Part shown: one piece after another, positions 1 to 8,536 of the stretch | Layout: every line of letters starts with the position of its first letter | How positions within the stretch are numbered: position 1 is the stretch's first letter | Origin: RGIG1681 sp045594425 | GTDB taxonomy: Bacteria; Bacillota; Clostridia; Christensenellales; UBA1242 | DNA: 64,000 bases | Assembly (NCBI GenBank): GCA_045594425.1 | Contig: JAZNYK010000014.1 | Coordinates: 37,259-101,258 of the forward strand | Reading direction: 5' to 3' | The notes under the pieces: generated by a model | What the model was told of the DNA's origin: nothing | Seen by the model: only the letters and a program-made list of their open reading frames with translations | Database searches by the model: none | Made by a program: the position numbers and the translations under genes

Positions 1-535
1 TCATTGATTTGTGCCTGTTTAAATGGTCTTCTGAAAAATTCAAAATTGCTGCAATATGTGGATGGAATTTTTTGGCTGTTTCAAGTTGAAAACTTGAACA
101 CTCTAAAACAGAAATATCTTCCGGTTTTGTTTTTTCAGCAAAACTTGTAACCGGCACACCAATATTGCCACCAAGATAAACATTTGCATGATAGTCTTGC
201 AACAAAAAATTTATCAGAGAAACCGTTGTTGTTTTTCCATTTGTTCCAGTTACAGCAACAACATCCCCCTTAAGTTGACTTGAGCCCAAGTCAAACTCAC
301 CAACAAGTTTAATGTGACGTTTTTTCGCTTCAACTATCAAAGGCACCTCTAGCGAAATCCCAGGGCTAACCACAATAAAAGACAGACCCTCAAATAGTCT
401 GTCTAAATAATCTCGCTTAAAAGTAATTGTTTTTAAATCTTCTTCTTTTGCAAATTCAACTTGATGCCCCTTATTTTTTAAAAAATCATAAGCACTTCTT
501 CCACTAACCCCTGAACCAATAATTAACGCTTTCAT
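1..535 (-). CDS. murD: UDP-N-acetylmuramoyl-L-alanine--D-glutamate ligase, partial
   Basis: The N-terminal 178 residues of MurD, which adds D-Glu to UDP-MurNAc-L-Ala in the cytoplasm; the C-terminal part lies outside the window. Reading from the ATG at 535, the product starts MKALIIGSGVSGRSAYDFL, a Rossmann-like N-terminal domain, then has the Mur ligase P-loop VTGTNGKTTT at about residues 93-102, and the LECSSFQLE and ILNFSEDHLNRH motifs. The last is the usual MurD nucleotide-binding region (often written NxTxDHLDRH). It is the last gene of the dcw cluster seen here, 9 bases after the mraY stop and probably in the same transcript. Identification is firm from motif and gene order; nothing can be said about the missing C-terminal domain. 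Confidence 0.95.
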   Translation of the reverse strand, partial: MKALIIGSGVSGRSAYDFLKNKGHQVEFAKEEDLKTITFKRDYLDRLFEGLSFIVVSPGISLEVPLIVEAKKRHIKLVGEFDLGSSQLKGDVVAVTGTNGKTTTVSLINFLLQDYHANVYLGGNIGVPVTSFAEKTKPEDISVLECSSFQLETAKKFHPHIAAILNFSEDHLNRHKSM

Positions 536-544
536 ATTCCCCCT

Positions 545-1552
545 TTAGAAAATATTAAAAACGACAACCACTGCTCCAATTATAAATGTTATTAAAGCAT
601 AACATATTGTAATGCGGACTTCATGTATTCCTTTTTGCTCAAAATGATGATGCAGAGGTGCCATTAAAAATATTCTTTTTTTCGTTAATTTATAGTATGA
701 CACCTGCAAAATAACTGACACTGCACTCGCAACAAACATAAACCCTAAAATTGGAATATATAGCCCTAGGTTTGAAAATACAGCAACACTTGCAACTAAA
801 CTGCCCAACGCAAGTGACCCCGTGTCACCCATAAAAATTTTTGCTGGAAAACAGTTAAACACCAAAAAGCATAGCATCGCTCCACTTGTCACACTTGCTA
901 ATACTGCAAGATTTTTAATTTCCTCTGCCTGAATTTCACTAAATCCCGCAAACGCCGTTGTAAGCAAAACAAAAACCAAAGCAATAAACGAAACCATGTA
1001 AGACAACGTTGTTGAACTTGCAAGACCATCAAGACCATCTGTTAAGTTAACAGCATTTGTTGATGCCAAATAAATTAATGCCACTAACGGAATTATCCAA
1101 AAACCAATATCTATCTGATAGGTTGTAAATGGAATAATTAATACACTTCCAACGGGATTTGCTTTGTATACATAAAAACCAACAAACACCGAAACCAAAA
1201 GTTGAAAAATAATTTTTTGATATGCTTTTAGCCCAAGGTTTCTCTTGAATTTAAATTTAATAAAATCATCCAAAAAACCTACAAGACCATATGCTAAAAA
1301 TATCAAAATGGATACTTTTGCAAACTTTGCAGAACCCTCAAAACATATAAACGCCACGATGCTTATTGATATCAAAAATATTATGCCACCCATAGTTGGA
1401 GTTCCAGATTTTGCCGAATGAGATTCGACATAATTCAAAATAACCTGCTTGACTTTTTCACGTTTTATAAAAGATATAACAAATGGCGAAATCGCAAGTG
1501 TCAACAAAAAAGAATAAACGCAACATTTTAAAATTAAACTAAAATCACTCAT
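545..1552 (-). CDS. mraY: Phospho-N-acetylmuramoyl-pentapeptide-transferase
   Basis: MraY transfers phospho-MurNAc-pentapeptide from UDP to undecaprenyl phosphate, making lipid I in the membrane. The 335-residue product is almost entirely hydrophobic, about ten membrane segments, with the conserved cytoplasmic motifs GTPTMGG (about 51-57), FLDDFIKF (93-100), NLTDGLDGL (169-177), GDTGSLALG and the histidine triad in APLHHHFE near the C-terminus. I chose the ATG at 1552 rather than the in-frame TTG at 1555 because an AGGAG sits 7 bases upstream. That ATG overlaps the murE stop codon (TGATG), so the two genes are probably translationally coupled. There is no murF between murE and mraY, as in Bacillus, where murF lies elsewhere. 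Confidence 0.97.
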   Translation of the reverse strand: MSDFSLILKCCVYSFLLTLAISPFVISFIKREKVKQVILNYVESHSAKSGTPTMGGIIFLISISIVAFICFEGSAKFAKVSILIFLAYGLVGFLDDFIKFKFKRNLGLKAYQKIIFQLLVSVFVGFYVYKANPVGSVLIIPFTTYQIDIGFWIIPLVALIYLASTNAVNLTDGLDGLASSTTLSYMVSFIALVFVLLTTAFAGFSEIQAEEIKNLAVLASVTSGAMLCFLVFNCFPAKIFMGDTGSLALGSLVASVAVFSNLGLYIPILGFMFVASAVSVILQVSYYKLTKKRIFLMAPLHHHFEQKGIHEVRITICYALITFIIGAVVVVFNIF

Positions 1553-2982
1553 CAACCTCTCCTAATCTTTTCAACTTCAATCAAATCACTATAAGGTATT
1601 TTTGTTCCATTTTCGTCAATATAAGGTTCCGCGCCTTTCCCTGCAATTAAAACAACATCACCAACTTCTGCAAATTGAATTGCTTTTTTGATTGCAACCG
1701 ACCTATCAAGTTCAATTTGATAGTTATTATTTTTCATACCACTTTCTATATCTTTTGCAATATCTTCACGTTTTTCAAACCTCGGATTATCAGATGTTAT
1801 AAATGTAAAATCAGCAAGTGTTGAAGAAATCTCACCCATAATTTTTCGTTTTTGAATTTCTCTATTTCCTCCACAACCAAACACGGAAATCACTTTATTT
1901 TGACCCGCAAGTTCTTTGCAAGATGTAATTACATTTTTTAAACCATCTGGGGTGTGAGCGTAGTCAACAACAACCAACTTGTCATTTATCATAAACGAAT
2001 TGAATCTGCCTTCAACAGGTTCCATTTGACAAAATCCATTACTAATTTCAACCTCATTCAGTCCAATATTTTTCAAAACACAAATGGATGCAAGCGCATT
2101 TGATATATTAAATTTTCCAATCATACACATTGAAATTGGAGTGGTATTGTTTAACATGAAACACTGCTTACCCTCCTTTAAAACAATATCCGAAGCAATA
2201 ACATCTGCATCTTTGTTTATAGCATACGCAACCGATGGAATATTTATACTATCAAGGAGCCATTCACCGTAGCCGTCATCAATATTTATAACGGCAAATT
2301 TAGCATATTTTTTGCTAAAAAGTTTAGCCTTGACATCAAAATAATTCTGCATATTTTTAAAGAAATCTAAATGGTCTTCGGTTAAATTTGAAAACACAAC
2401 TTGTTCAAACAAAATCCCATCAATTTTATGCAAACTAATCGCATGAGCAGACACCTCCATGCAAACATATTCTATTTTGCTTTTCACCATAAGAGCAAAG
2501 TATCTTTGAAGTTCAATAGGGTCTGGAGTGGTCATACCTGAATCATATTTTTTGCCCTTAAAAAACACACCGTTTGTTCCAACTATTGCCGTTTTTTTAC
2601 CAGCACTTTCAAGCACGCTTGAAATCATGTTTGTTATTGTTGTTTTTCCATTTGTTCCCGTCACCCCTATAATTTTTAATTTGCTAGCGGGATTACCATA
2701 AAATTTACAAGCAATCAAACTCATTGTTTCTCTTGCATTTCTAACAATAATTTGAGTTATGCCACATAGGTTTTGAATTTCTTGTTCAGTTACAATTGCA
2801 ACAGCACCATTTTTTATCGCACCAAGAACAAACTCCTTTCCATCAACTCTTGTTCCCCTCAAGCAAAAGAATAATCCGTTTTCTTTAACTTCTGAATCTT
2901 TATGATACAATCCCTTTATCTCAACAACGGTATTCCCTTTAATTCTGCAGTTTATATTTTTTAATAATGAAAACAATTTCAT
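1552..2982 (-). CDS. murE: UDP-MurNAc-tripeptide synthetase (meso-DAP type)
   Basis: MurE adds the third amino acid to the peptidoglycan stem peptide. The 476-residue product has the three-domain Mur ligase layout: an N-terminal UDP-MurNAc domain, a central ATPase domain with GVTGTNGKTT (about 106-115) and FSNLTEDHLDFF, and a C-terminal domain with VDYAHTPDGL and SDNPRFE (about 395-401). The DNPR tetrapeptide is the known signature for meso-diaminopimelate binding, so the wall peptide is predicted to be DAP-type rather than lysine-type. The gene follows the transpeptidase gene by 9 bases with a GAGG ribosome site, inside the dcw operon. Length and motifs are normal for the family. Confidence 0.96.
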   Translation of the reverse strand: MKLFSLLKNINCRIKGNTVVEIKGLYHKDSEVKENGLFFCLRGTRVDGKEFVLGAIKNGAVAIVTEQEIQNLCGITQIIVRNARETMSLIACKFYGNPASKLKIIGVTGTNGKTTITNMISSVLESAGKKTAIVGTNGVFFKGKKYDSGMTTPDPIELQRYFALMVKSKIEYVCMEVSAHAISLHKIDGILFEQVVFSNLTEDHLDFFKNMQNYFDVKAKLFSKKYAKFAVINIDDGYGEWLLDSINIPSVAYAINKDADVIASDIVLKEGKQCFMLNNTTPISMCMIGKFNISNALASICVLKNIGLNEVEISNGFCQMEPVEGRFNSFMINDKLVVVDYAHTPDGLKNVITSCKELAGQNKVISVFGCGGNREIQKRKIMGEISSTLADFTFITSDNPRFEKREDIAKDIESGMKNNNYQIELDRSVAIKKAIQFAEVGDVVLIAGKGAEPYIDENGTKIPYSDLIEVEKIRRG

Positions 2983-2991
2983 AAAAACCCC

Positions 2992-4893
2992 TCACTCAAA
3001 CAATAAAAGCACAATATCTCCTTGTTGAACATCCGCACCTGGCGCAGGCACCTGACCAGTCACATAATCACCATCACCTTGGGTTAAATATTGAAGCCCA
3101 AGTCCTGCAATTTCACTTGCTGCACCAGTTAAAGTTGAACCAATAAATGTTGGAAGTTCAAAGGTTTCTTTAGTTATATTTTCTTCAACAACACCAATAT
3201 TTTTAAATTTGAATATTTTTTCAAAAATCTTGCTTGCAATAGGTGCCGCAACAACACCGCCATAATAAGCCCCTAGTGGCTCATCAACCACCACATACAC
3301 TAAATATTCTGGGTTATCATAAGGCGCAAATCCGATGAACGATGCTATATACTTTCCTTGTGCAATTGCTCCATTTTCATACTTTTGAGCGGTTCCTGTT
3401 TTTCCACCTATAATTGGATATCCTTGCACTTTTGCATACTTTCCACCACCAGAATTAACAACCTCAAAAAGCATTTCCCTCATAACTCGACTGGTTTCAT
3501 CAGATAAGACTTTATCTTTAACTGTTTTTTGTCTTGAATAAATAACGTCACCACCAGCAGTTGAAATATTTTTAATAAAATGCGGTTCAAGCACATAGCC
3601 ATTGTTAATCACAGTTGCCAATCCCGAAACCATTTCAAGTGCTGACAATGCGATAGTCTGTCCAAACCCCATTCTCGCAAGGTCAGGTGCCGTCACTGAA
3701 GGCATTGGCATTAACACCGCCGTCACCTCTCCAGGAAAATCTAATCCCAGCGTAGAGGTAAAACCAAATTTATCTAAATATTCATAAAATTTCTTTACGC
3801 CAATTTTTTCAATTAAATCCATAAACACACAGTTGCAACTATTCATAAGACCTTGCGTTAACGACTGACTTCCATGTCCGGACCTTCTTGAACATCTTAT
3901 TCTCACACCATTTATAACCCTATACCCACCGCAATAAAAATAACTATGTTTTGAAGTTAAGCCTTCCTGCATTGCAATTGCTGTAACGATGGGCTTGAAT
4001 GTTGAGCCTGGTTCAAACGTGTCAACGATAGTTGTTGCCCTTGAAAGCCTATTTAATGTTTGCAAATCATCTCTTGGGATTTCATTAAGATTATAAGACG
4101 GCAAGGTGCAAACACTTAAAATTTCACCAGTGCTCGGATTTGTTACCAAGCATGAAATTGATTTTGCTGAGGTTGTTTGCATTGCCTCTTTTAAAATATT
4201 TTCAACAGCATTTTGAATTTGAAAGTCTATAGTAAGTGACAAATTAAGACCACTTATTGCATCTTCATAATACGTAAGTGAACCATCTAACGTTGTTCCT
4301 TTTAAATCAGACTCAACCAAAGAAACTCCATCAATGCCTTTTAAATATGTGTCATAAAAAGATTCCAGCCCCGTTTGACCAGTGTTGTCACTACCCACAA
4401 ATCCCAAAATCTGACAAAGCATCGAATCATACGAATAACTGCGCTCGGTGTTTGTTGTGAAAAAAATACCCTTATGAAATTCTTTTAAAATTTCTTGAAC
4501 AACAGATTTTTCAATGTCTTGCTTAATCCTGATTTCGCTATATGAGTGTTTTGAAATTTTTTCATAAACACCAGCAAAATCAACTTCAAGTTTTTCAGAT
4601 AAAACCTTTGCAACTATAAGCGGGTCTTCAACATCCGCCGGCCTAACATAAACATCATATGTTGTATAACTTGATGCAAGAACAACACCATTTCTGTCAG
4701 TTATGCTTCCACGGGTCGCAATAAGTGGCAAATCTCTAAGCCATTCAGTTAAACCCTTTTTCACAATTGATGTATTTCCAATTACTTGCAAATAAAACAA
4801 TCTTGAAATCACGCACACAGAAAAAAAGGCTATTATCATGGTTAATGCTAACAACCTTTTTATCATTGAATATGAACTATATTTAACTGCCAT
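2992..4893 (-). CDS. Class B penicillin-binding protein, SpoVD/FtsI-like, with one PASTA domain
   Basis: A peptidoglycan DD-transpeptidase of the division or sporulation type. It has a short cytoplasmic start, one membrane anchor (LLALTMIIAFFSVCVISRL), a class B dimerisation domain starting RGSITDRNG, and a transpeptidase domain with SxxK (GSTFKPI, serine near residue 298), SxN (MNSCNC) and KTG (GGKTGTAQK). The C-terminus carries a single PASTA domain. B. subtilis SpoVD has one PASTA and PBP2B two, so SpoVD is slightly the better match, but as the only such gene in this cluster it may do the vegetative septal job. I moved the start to the ATG at 4893, which has GAGGTGG just upstream, instead of an in-frame TTG at 4914 with no ribosome site. 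Confidence 0.9.
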   Translation of the reverse strand: MAVKYSSYSMIKRLLALTMIIAFFSVCVISRLFYLQVIGNTSIVKKGLTEWLRDLPLIATRGSITDRNGVVLASSYTTYDVYVRPADVEDPLIVAKVLSEKLEVDFAGVYEKISKHSYSEIRIKQDIEKSVVQEILKEFHKGIFFTTNTERSYSYDSMLCQILGFVGSDNTGQTGLESFYDTYLKGIDGVSLVESDLKGTTLDGSLTYYEDAISGLNLSLTIDFQIQNAVENILKEAMQTTSAKSISCLVTNPSTGEILSVCTLPSYNLNEIPRDDLQTLNRLSRATTIVDTFEPGSTFKPIVTAIAMQEGLTSKHSYFYCGGYRVINGVRIRCSRRSGHGSQSLTQGLMNSCNCVFMDLIEKIGVKKFYEYLDKFGFTSTLGLDFPGEVTAVLMPMPSVTAPDLARMGFGQTIALSALEMVSGLATVINNGYVLEPHFIKNISTAGGDVIYSRQKTVKDKVLSDETSRVMREMLFEVVNSGGGKYAKVQGYPIIGGKTGTAQKYENGAIAQGKYIASFIGFAPYDNPEYLVYVVVDEPLGAYYGGVVAAPIASKIFEKIFKFKNIGVVEENITKETFELPTFIGSTLTGAASEIAGLGLQYLTQGDGDYVTGQVPAPGADVQQGDIVLLLFE

Positions 4894-4948
4894 TTTCCAC
4901 CTCAAACTTAACAAAAATTCTTTTGTGCAAGTTTGAGATTTCGGGTTT

Positions 4949-5635
4949 TTAACTAAATATTCCGCTTAAAAAATCACAAACATCATTAAACCAGTTAGAT
5001 GGCAAATCTGCTATAACGTGTTCGTCATAAACCTCTTCAAGGTCAAGTTTGATTGTGTTTTCACTTGTTTGGTCAACATAGCCTTCACTTTCTGCCTTGT
5101 TTTTGATTTGTTCATCGTCACTTAATGAAGTATATTCATTTCTTAACCCCATTATGCTTTCTTGAAGTGCTGTGATTTCTTGTTGTTTTCCCGCAAATGT
5201 AGCCTTCATTTTGCTAACTGAAACAAAGTTCCAAACAATAGCAAATATTAACGCTGCAACAATAACAGCAAACATTGAAATCATAATTTTCATACGGGCT
5301 TGAAGTTCAATACGTTGTCTTTTTTTAATTAAGTTAACGGTTGGCTCATCCTTTTTGATTGTAGGTGTTGCCATTTGATTAACAATGTATGTTTTTTGTT
5401 CATCTTGTTCACTATTAACTGAGTAGTTTTGATTAACAGAATTGTAACTTCTTTGTTCTTCATAGTTTGGACGCACCGAATAATCATCTGAATATGGGTC
5501 GTCATCAACGCTTGAATAAGGATTGTATGTTTGAGGGCCAAAACTTGATGAAGTTATGTTTTCTTGTTCAGATTCAGTTGTAGTTGTTGTTGAGTTCATT
5601 GAATTTAAAATGTTAAACAAATCATCATCATACAT
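4949..5635 (-). CDS. FtsL-like septum protein with long cytoplasmic N-terminus
   Basis: Position between rsmH and the class B PBP, plus layout, mark this as the FtsL-type bitopic division protein. It has one membrane segment (MKIMISMFAVIVAALIFAIV, about residues 115-138) followed by a short coiled-coil stretch (KQQEITALQESIMGLRNEY) and an acidic extracellular end. It is unusual in length: 228 residues against roughly 90-130 for typical FtsL. The extra is about 110 cytoplasmic residues rich in Ser, Thr, Asn, Gln and Tyr that look disordered. The start has AAAGGAGGG nine bases upstream. FtsL proteins diverge fast, so the name rests on context and topology rather than on sequence identity. Confidence 0.75.
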   Translation of the reverse strand: MYDDDLFNILNSMNSTTTTTESEQENITSSSFGPQTYNPYSSVDDDPYSDDYSVRPNYEEQRSYNSVNQNYSVNSEQDEQKTYIVNQMATPTIKKDEPTVNLIKKRQRIELQARMKIMISMFAVIVAALIFAIVWNFVSVSKMKATFAGKQQEITALQESIMGLRNEYTSLSDDEQIKNKAESEGYVDQTSENTIKLDLEEVYDEHVIADLPSNWFNDVCDFLSGIFS

Positions 5636-5653
5636 AAGTTTTTACCCTCCTTT

Positions 5654-6586
5654 TTATATTTTTTCAACCACTCGAAGTTTGGCACAAGCCGAACGCGAAT
5701 TGATTTTAATTTCTTCTTGAGTTGCTTCTACTGGATGTTTTGTGATTATCTTCACACTTGCTTTATGCCCGCACACACAAATTGGAAAATCTGGCGGACA
5801 AACACAACCAGTTGCAAGTTCTTTGAATTTTTGTTTTACGATTCTATCTTCCAATGAATGGAATGAGATGACGGCAAGTCTACCACCAACATTAAGATAG
5901 CCCGTTGCTTTTTCTAAAAACTCTGAAAGTGCATCAAGTTCACCATTCACTTCAATACGAAGTGCTTGAAATGTTCTTTGCACATTGCTTCTGCCATCTT
6001 GACCTTTATATCTTGGAACAGATGACAATATAATGTTTTCGAGTTCTTTTGTTGTTTCGATAGGTTTTTGTTCTCTTGCTTTAACAATGTGTCTTGCAAT
6101 GCTTTTTGCAAATTTCTCTTCACCATATTCACGAATAACTTTAGTTAAGTTTTCTTCTGAATATTCATTAACCAATTGATATGCCGAAAAAGTTTTTGAA
6201 GTATCCATACGCATATCAAGTTTGGCATCTCTCTTGAACGAAAAACCACGTTCATCGCAATCGATTTGATAAGAACTAACCCCAATATCTACCAAAATTC
6301 CATCAACTTTTTCAATTTGAAGTGAACTTAAAATGCTGCCTATGTTTCTGAAGTTGTCATGAACATAAACAACATTATTATAATCTTTCAAATTTTGTTT
6401 TGCAGAAGCAAGTGCTTCTTCATCTTGGTCGATACCAACAAGCAGTTTTATTTGTGCTTTTTCTTGAATTGCCTTTGAATGGCCTGCTCCACCCAAAGTC
6501 CCATCTACATAAACAAGACCATCCCTAATATTAAGCAAATCAATGGTTTCTTGTTTCAAAACAGGAATGTGTGAAAACTCTATCAT
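5654..6586 (-). CDS. rsmH: 16S rRNA (cytosine1402-N4)-methyltransferase RsmH (MraW)
   Basis: RsmH methylates N4 of C1402 in the ribosomal P site using S-adenosylmethionine. The 310-residue length is normal. It opens with the family hallmark HIPVLKQETIDLL, then VDGTLGGAGHS (SAM-binding glycine loop, about 27-37), GILVDIGVSSYQID, an inserted helical domain, and AVISFHSLEDRIVKQ near residues 240-254. The C-terminal end contains a Cys-rich stretch CVCPPDFPICVC, common in the family. It sits 3 bases after the mraZ stop on the same strand, the standard dcw arrangement, so it is co-transcribed from the mraZ promoter. Confidence 0.97.
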   Translation of the reverse strand: MIEFSHIPVLKQETIDLLNIRDGLVYVDGTLGGAGHSKAIQEKAQIKLLVGIDQDEEALASAKQNLKDYNNVVYVHDNFRNIGSILSSLQIEKVDGILVDIGVSSYQIDCDERGFSFKRDAKLDMRMDTSKTFSAYQLVNEYSEENLTKVIREYGEEKFAKSIARHIVKAREQKPIETTKELENIILSSVPRYKGQDGRSNVQRTFQALRIEVNGELDALSEFLEKATGYLNVGGRLAVISFHSLEDRIVKQKFKELATGCVCPPDFPICVCGHKASVKIITKHPVEATQEEIKINSRSACAKLRVVEKI

Positions 6587-6589
6587 ATC

Positions 6590-7012
6590 CTACACTCCAA
6601 ATTTTGCCAAAACACTAAAATCAGTCTTTTCATCGTCACTGTTTTCTTTGTCCCAAACTTCTTCTGCCCAAATTTCAACACGATTGCCTACACCAACAAA
6701 AACAATATTTTTTGTGATTCCAGCAAATGCGATAAGTTCTTTTGATAATAAAACACGACCTTGACCATCTTCTTCGGCTTCAAATGCAGATGATAAGAAT
6801 TTTCTAACTGGCTTTTGTGCTTCTTCATCAAAAAGTGGCAAGTTTACCATTTTTTCATAAAGACCTGAAAACTGTTCTTGTGAAAAAATGAATAAGTTTT
6901 TATTATTGCCTTTTGTGATGATGCAATCTGTGCCAAGTTCATTTTTAAACTTTGAAGGAATACGCATACGCTTTTTTGCATCAATTGAATGTCTATATGA
7001 ACCAATAAGCAT
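6590..7012 (-). CDS. mraZ: Transcriptional regulator MraZ
   Basis: MraZ is the DNA-binding regulator at the head of dcw clusters. The 140-residue protein has the two tandem AbrB-like swapped-hairpin domains of the family: IGSYRHSIDAKKRMRIPSKF at the N-terminus and DGQGRVLLSKELIAFAG in the second half, each with the conserved D-x3-R core. The start ATG is preceded by AAAAGGGGGA. A promoter with TTGCAT (7068-7073), a 17-base spacer and TATAAT (7045-7050) reads into it, and two perfect AAAGTGG repeats lie just upstream of the -35 box. The sequence therefore suggests control by its own product, as shown for MraZ in Mollicutes and E. coli. Confidence 0.95.
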   Translation of the reverse strand: MLIGSYRHSIDAKKRMRIPSKFKNELGTDCIITKGNNKNLFIFSQEQFSGLYEKMVNLPLFDEEAQKPVRKFLSSAFEAEEDGQGRVLLSKELIAFAGITKNIVFVGVGNRVEIWAEEVWDKENSDDEKTDFSVLAKFGV

Positions 7013-7309
7013 AGATTATCCCCCTTTTAAAGTTTATAAATCTATTATATTTGTTTAAAAATTAAAATGCAATGATTTTTAACCACTTTTGACCACTTTT
7101 TTAACAAAGTTATTAACAATATTGTTAACAACTCGCTAAACGCCGAAATTTTCAGCATTTAAAAAGTGGTCAAAAATCCCAAAATTTTAACTTATTTTAA
7201 ATTTTTGGTCATTTTGACTTAAAATTTTTAAAAAAAGTGGTCACAAAGTAACACTTGAAGAATCTCCATCCATGTGTTATAATAAATTTGTTATTTAGGA
7301 GGATATATT
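7013..7309. promoter_or_regulatory. Divergent dcw promoter region with MraZ boxes
   Basis: This 297-base gap holds two opposed promoters and repeated AAAGTGGTCA elements. Minus strand: TTGCAT 7073-7068, TATAAT 7050-7045, for mraZ; upstream of it lie tandem AAAGTGGTCA (7099-7090) and AAAGTGGTTA (7089-7080), a 10-base period. Plus strand: TTGAAG 7255-7260, 17-base spacer, TATAAT 7278-7283, for the 7310 gene; directly upstream lie AAAGTGGTCA (7234-7243) and a weaker copy with AAAGTAAC. A further AAAGTGGTCA sits at 7163-7172. Ten-base-period AAAGTG repeats are the published form of the Mollicutes MraZ box. A perfect 16-base palindrome TTAACAATATTGTTAA occupies 7113-7128. Box assignment is by pattern; binding is inferred. 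Confidence 0.8.
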
Positions 7310-7801
7310 ATGCTTACAGATAAACAAATTGAAGCAATCCCATACAAAGAACCTGGAAACCACGACATCTATTTCACCCACACCACTCCAGAGATTATGA
7401 AAGTTACAAAAGTTTTACTACCAACCACCTACAAGCAAATGCTTCACGCAGGCGTTATGGATGAATTTTATCCAGCAGAAGAATTCTATTGGCTCACCTG
7501 CGATTACACAAGAGCAATAACCACTGGTGACCCTGTTGTTGAAATTGATTGCAACCTCTTCACAAATGAAGAAATTGAAAAGATTTTAACTTCCCTTGCG
7601 AGGTCAATAGAAGTGTTTGACGGATATATGGGACAATTTCAACAAACCTCACTTGCAAATTTTGAAGATAGTGACTATGGTCATAAAGTTTATGTTCAAC
7701 AAGGAAAGCAAATGAAAGATTATCAAGCAAAACTAAACAAAGTTTTAACTGATAGAAAAAAAGAAAAATCAAACTCACAACCACAACCAGGAAATAATTA
7801 A
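7310..7801 (+). CDS. Hypothetical protein beside mraZ
   Basis: A 163-residue soluble protein I do not recognise. It has no signal peptide or membrane segment; the body is mixed with many aromatic and acidic residues, and the last 30 residues are charged and Pro/Gln-rich (low complexity). The start is secure: AGGAGG 9 bases before the ATG, and a well-formed promoter (TTGAAG, 17 bases, TATAAT) 30-50 bases upstream. It is divergent from the dcw cluster and has MraZ-like repeats abutting its -35 box, so it is likely a regulated partner of the division cluster rather than an unrelated neighbour. A bidirectional terminator follows directly. Function unknown. Confidence 0.75.
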   Translation: MLTDKQIEAIPYKEPGNHDIYFTHTTPEIMKVTKVLLPTTYKQMLHAGVMDEFYPAEEFYWLTCDYTRAITTGDPVVEIDCNLFTNEEIEKILTSLARSIEVFDGYMGQFQQTSLANFEDSDYGHKVYVQQGKQMKDYQAKLNKVLTDRKKEKSNSQPQPGNN

Positions 7802-7803
7802 AC

Positions 7804-7838
7804 AAAAAAAACACTCTTGAAATTCAAGAGTGTTTTTT
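7804..7838. terminator. Bidirectional rho-independent terminator
   Basis: Inverted repeat ACACTCTTGAA / TTCAAGAGTGT flanked by an A-run on the left and a T-run on the right, between two convergent genes whose stop codons lie at its edges. It can serve the 7310 gene on the plus strand and the phosphoesterase gene on the minus strand. Confidence 0.9.
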
Positions 7839-8535
7839 ATTCATAAATTAAAACAGGGTTATTTTTAATATGGTCACACGATGTAAAATAATATGTTATT
7901 CCATTAATTTTGTTAACAAGTTCGCAATTTGTATAACCATGAATATGTCCAAAAATTACAACATCCACACCTTCTTCTTCAAAAAGTTTTGTAAACTCAC
8001 TAGGCTCTTTATCTGAATTAAATGGTGGAAAATGTATCATTGCAATAAGTTTATCATTTTCTTGCTTTAAGTTTTTTGCAAAAGCAAGTGTAAGTTTAAG
8101 TCTTTCAACTTCTCGTTTGTAAATTTTTAAATCTTCTTCAGGAAGTTCTTTTCCATTTTCAGGGACTGTCCAACCACGGGTTCCACAAATCACATAGTCA
8201 CCAATTTTAATGGCGTCATTTTGAATTGCTTTTATTGATTCAGGCAAAATTTGTCTAACTGAAGAAATTGATTTCCACCAATATTCGTGATTGCCCTTTA
8301 TCATTATTTTTGTTCCAGGCAATTCATCAATCCATTTAAGGTCTTCATAAACTTCTTCAAGTTTCATCGCCCAACTAATGTCACCTGCAATCAAAACCAA
8401 ATCTTCGTTTGAAACATTTGCCTTCCAATTCGTTTTGATTTTTTCGGTATAGTTTTCCCAATTGCCACCAAACACATCCATTGGCTTGTCACAGTTGTTA
8501 CTCAAATGCAAATCACTTATTGCAAAAATTTTCAT
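7837..8535 (-). CDS. Calcineurin-like metallophosphoesterase
   Basis: A predicted cytoplasmic phosphohydrolase of about 232 residues (COG1768-type, from recalled family features). The calcineurin-like metal-binding motifs are present in order: ISDLHLS (D-x-H), LIAGDISWA (GD), KGNHEYWW (GNHE), a later histidine in MIHFPPF, and FGHIHGY (GHxH). The substrate is not evident. I prefer the ATG at 8535, which follows GGAG in the end of engB, over the in-frame TTG at 8553. With that start the gene begins just past the engB stop, so the two are likely translated from one message. It ends at a shared terminator with the convergent 7310 gene. Confidence 0.9.
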   Translation of the reverse strand: MKIFAISDLHLSNNCDKPMDVFGGNWENYTEKIKTNWKANVSNEDLVLIAGDISWAMKLEEVYEDLKWIDELPGTKIMIKGNHEYWWKSISSVRQILPESIKAIQNDAIKIGDYVICGTRGWTVPENGKELPEEDLKIYKREVERLKLTLAFAKNLKQENDKLIAMIHFPPFNSDKEPSEFTKLFEEEGVDVVIFGHIHGYTNCELVNKINGITYYFTSCDHIKNNPVLIYE

Positions 8536-8536
8536 T

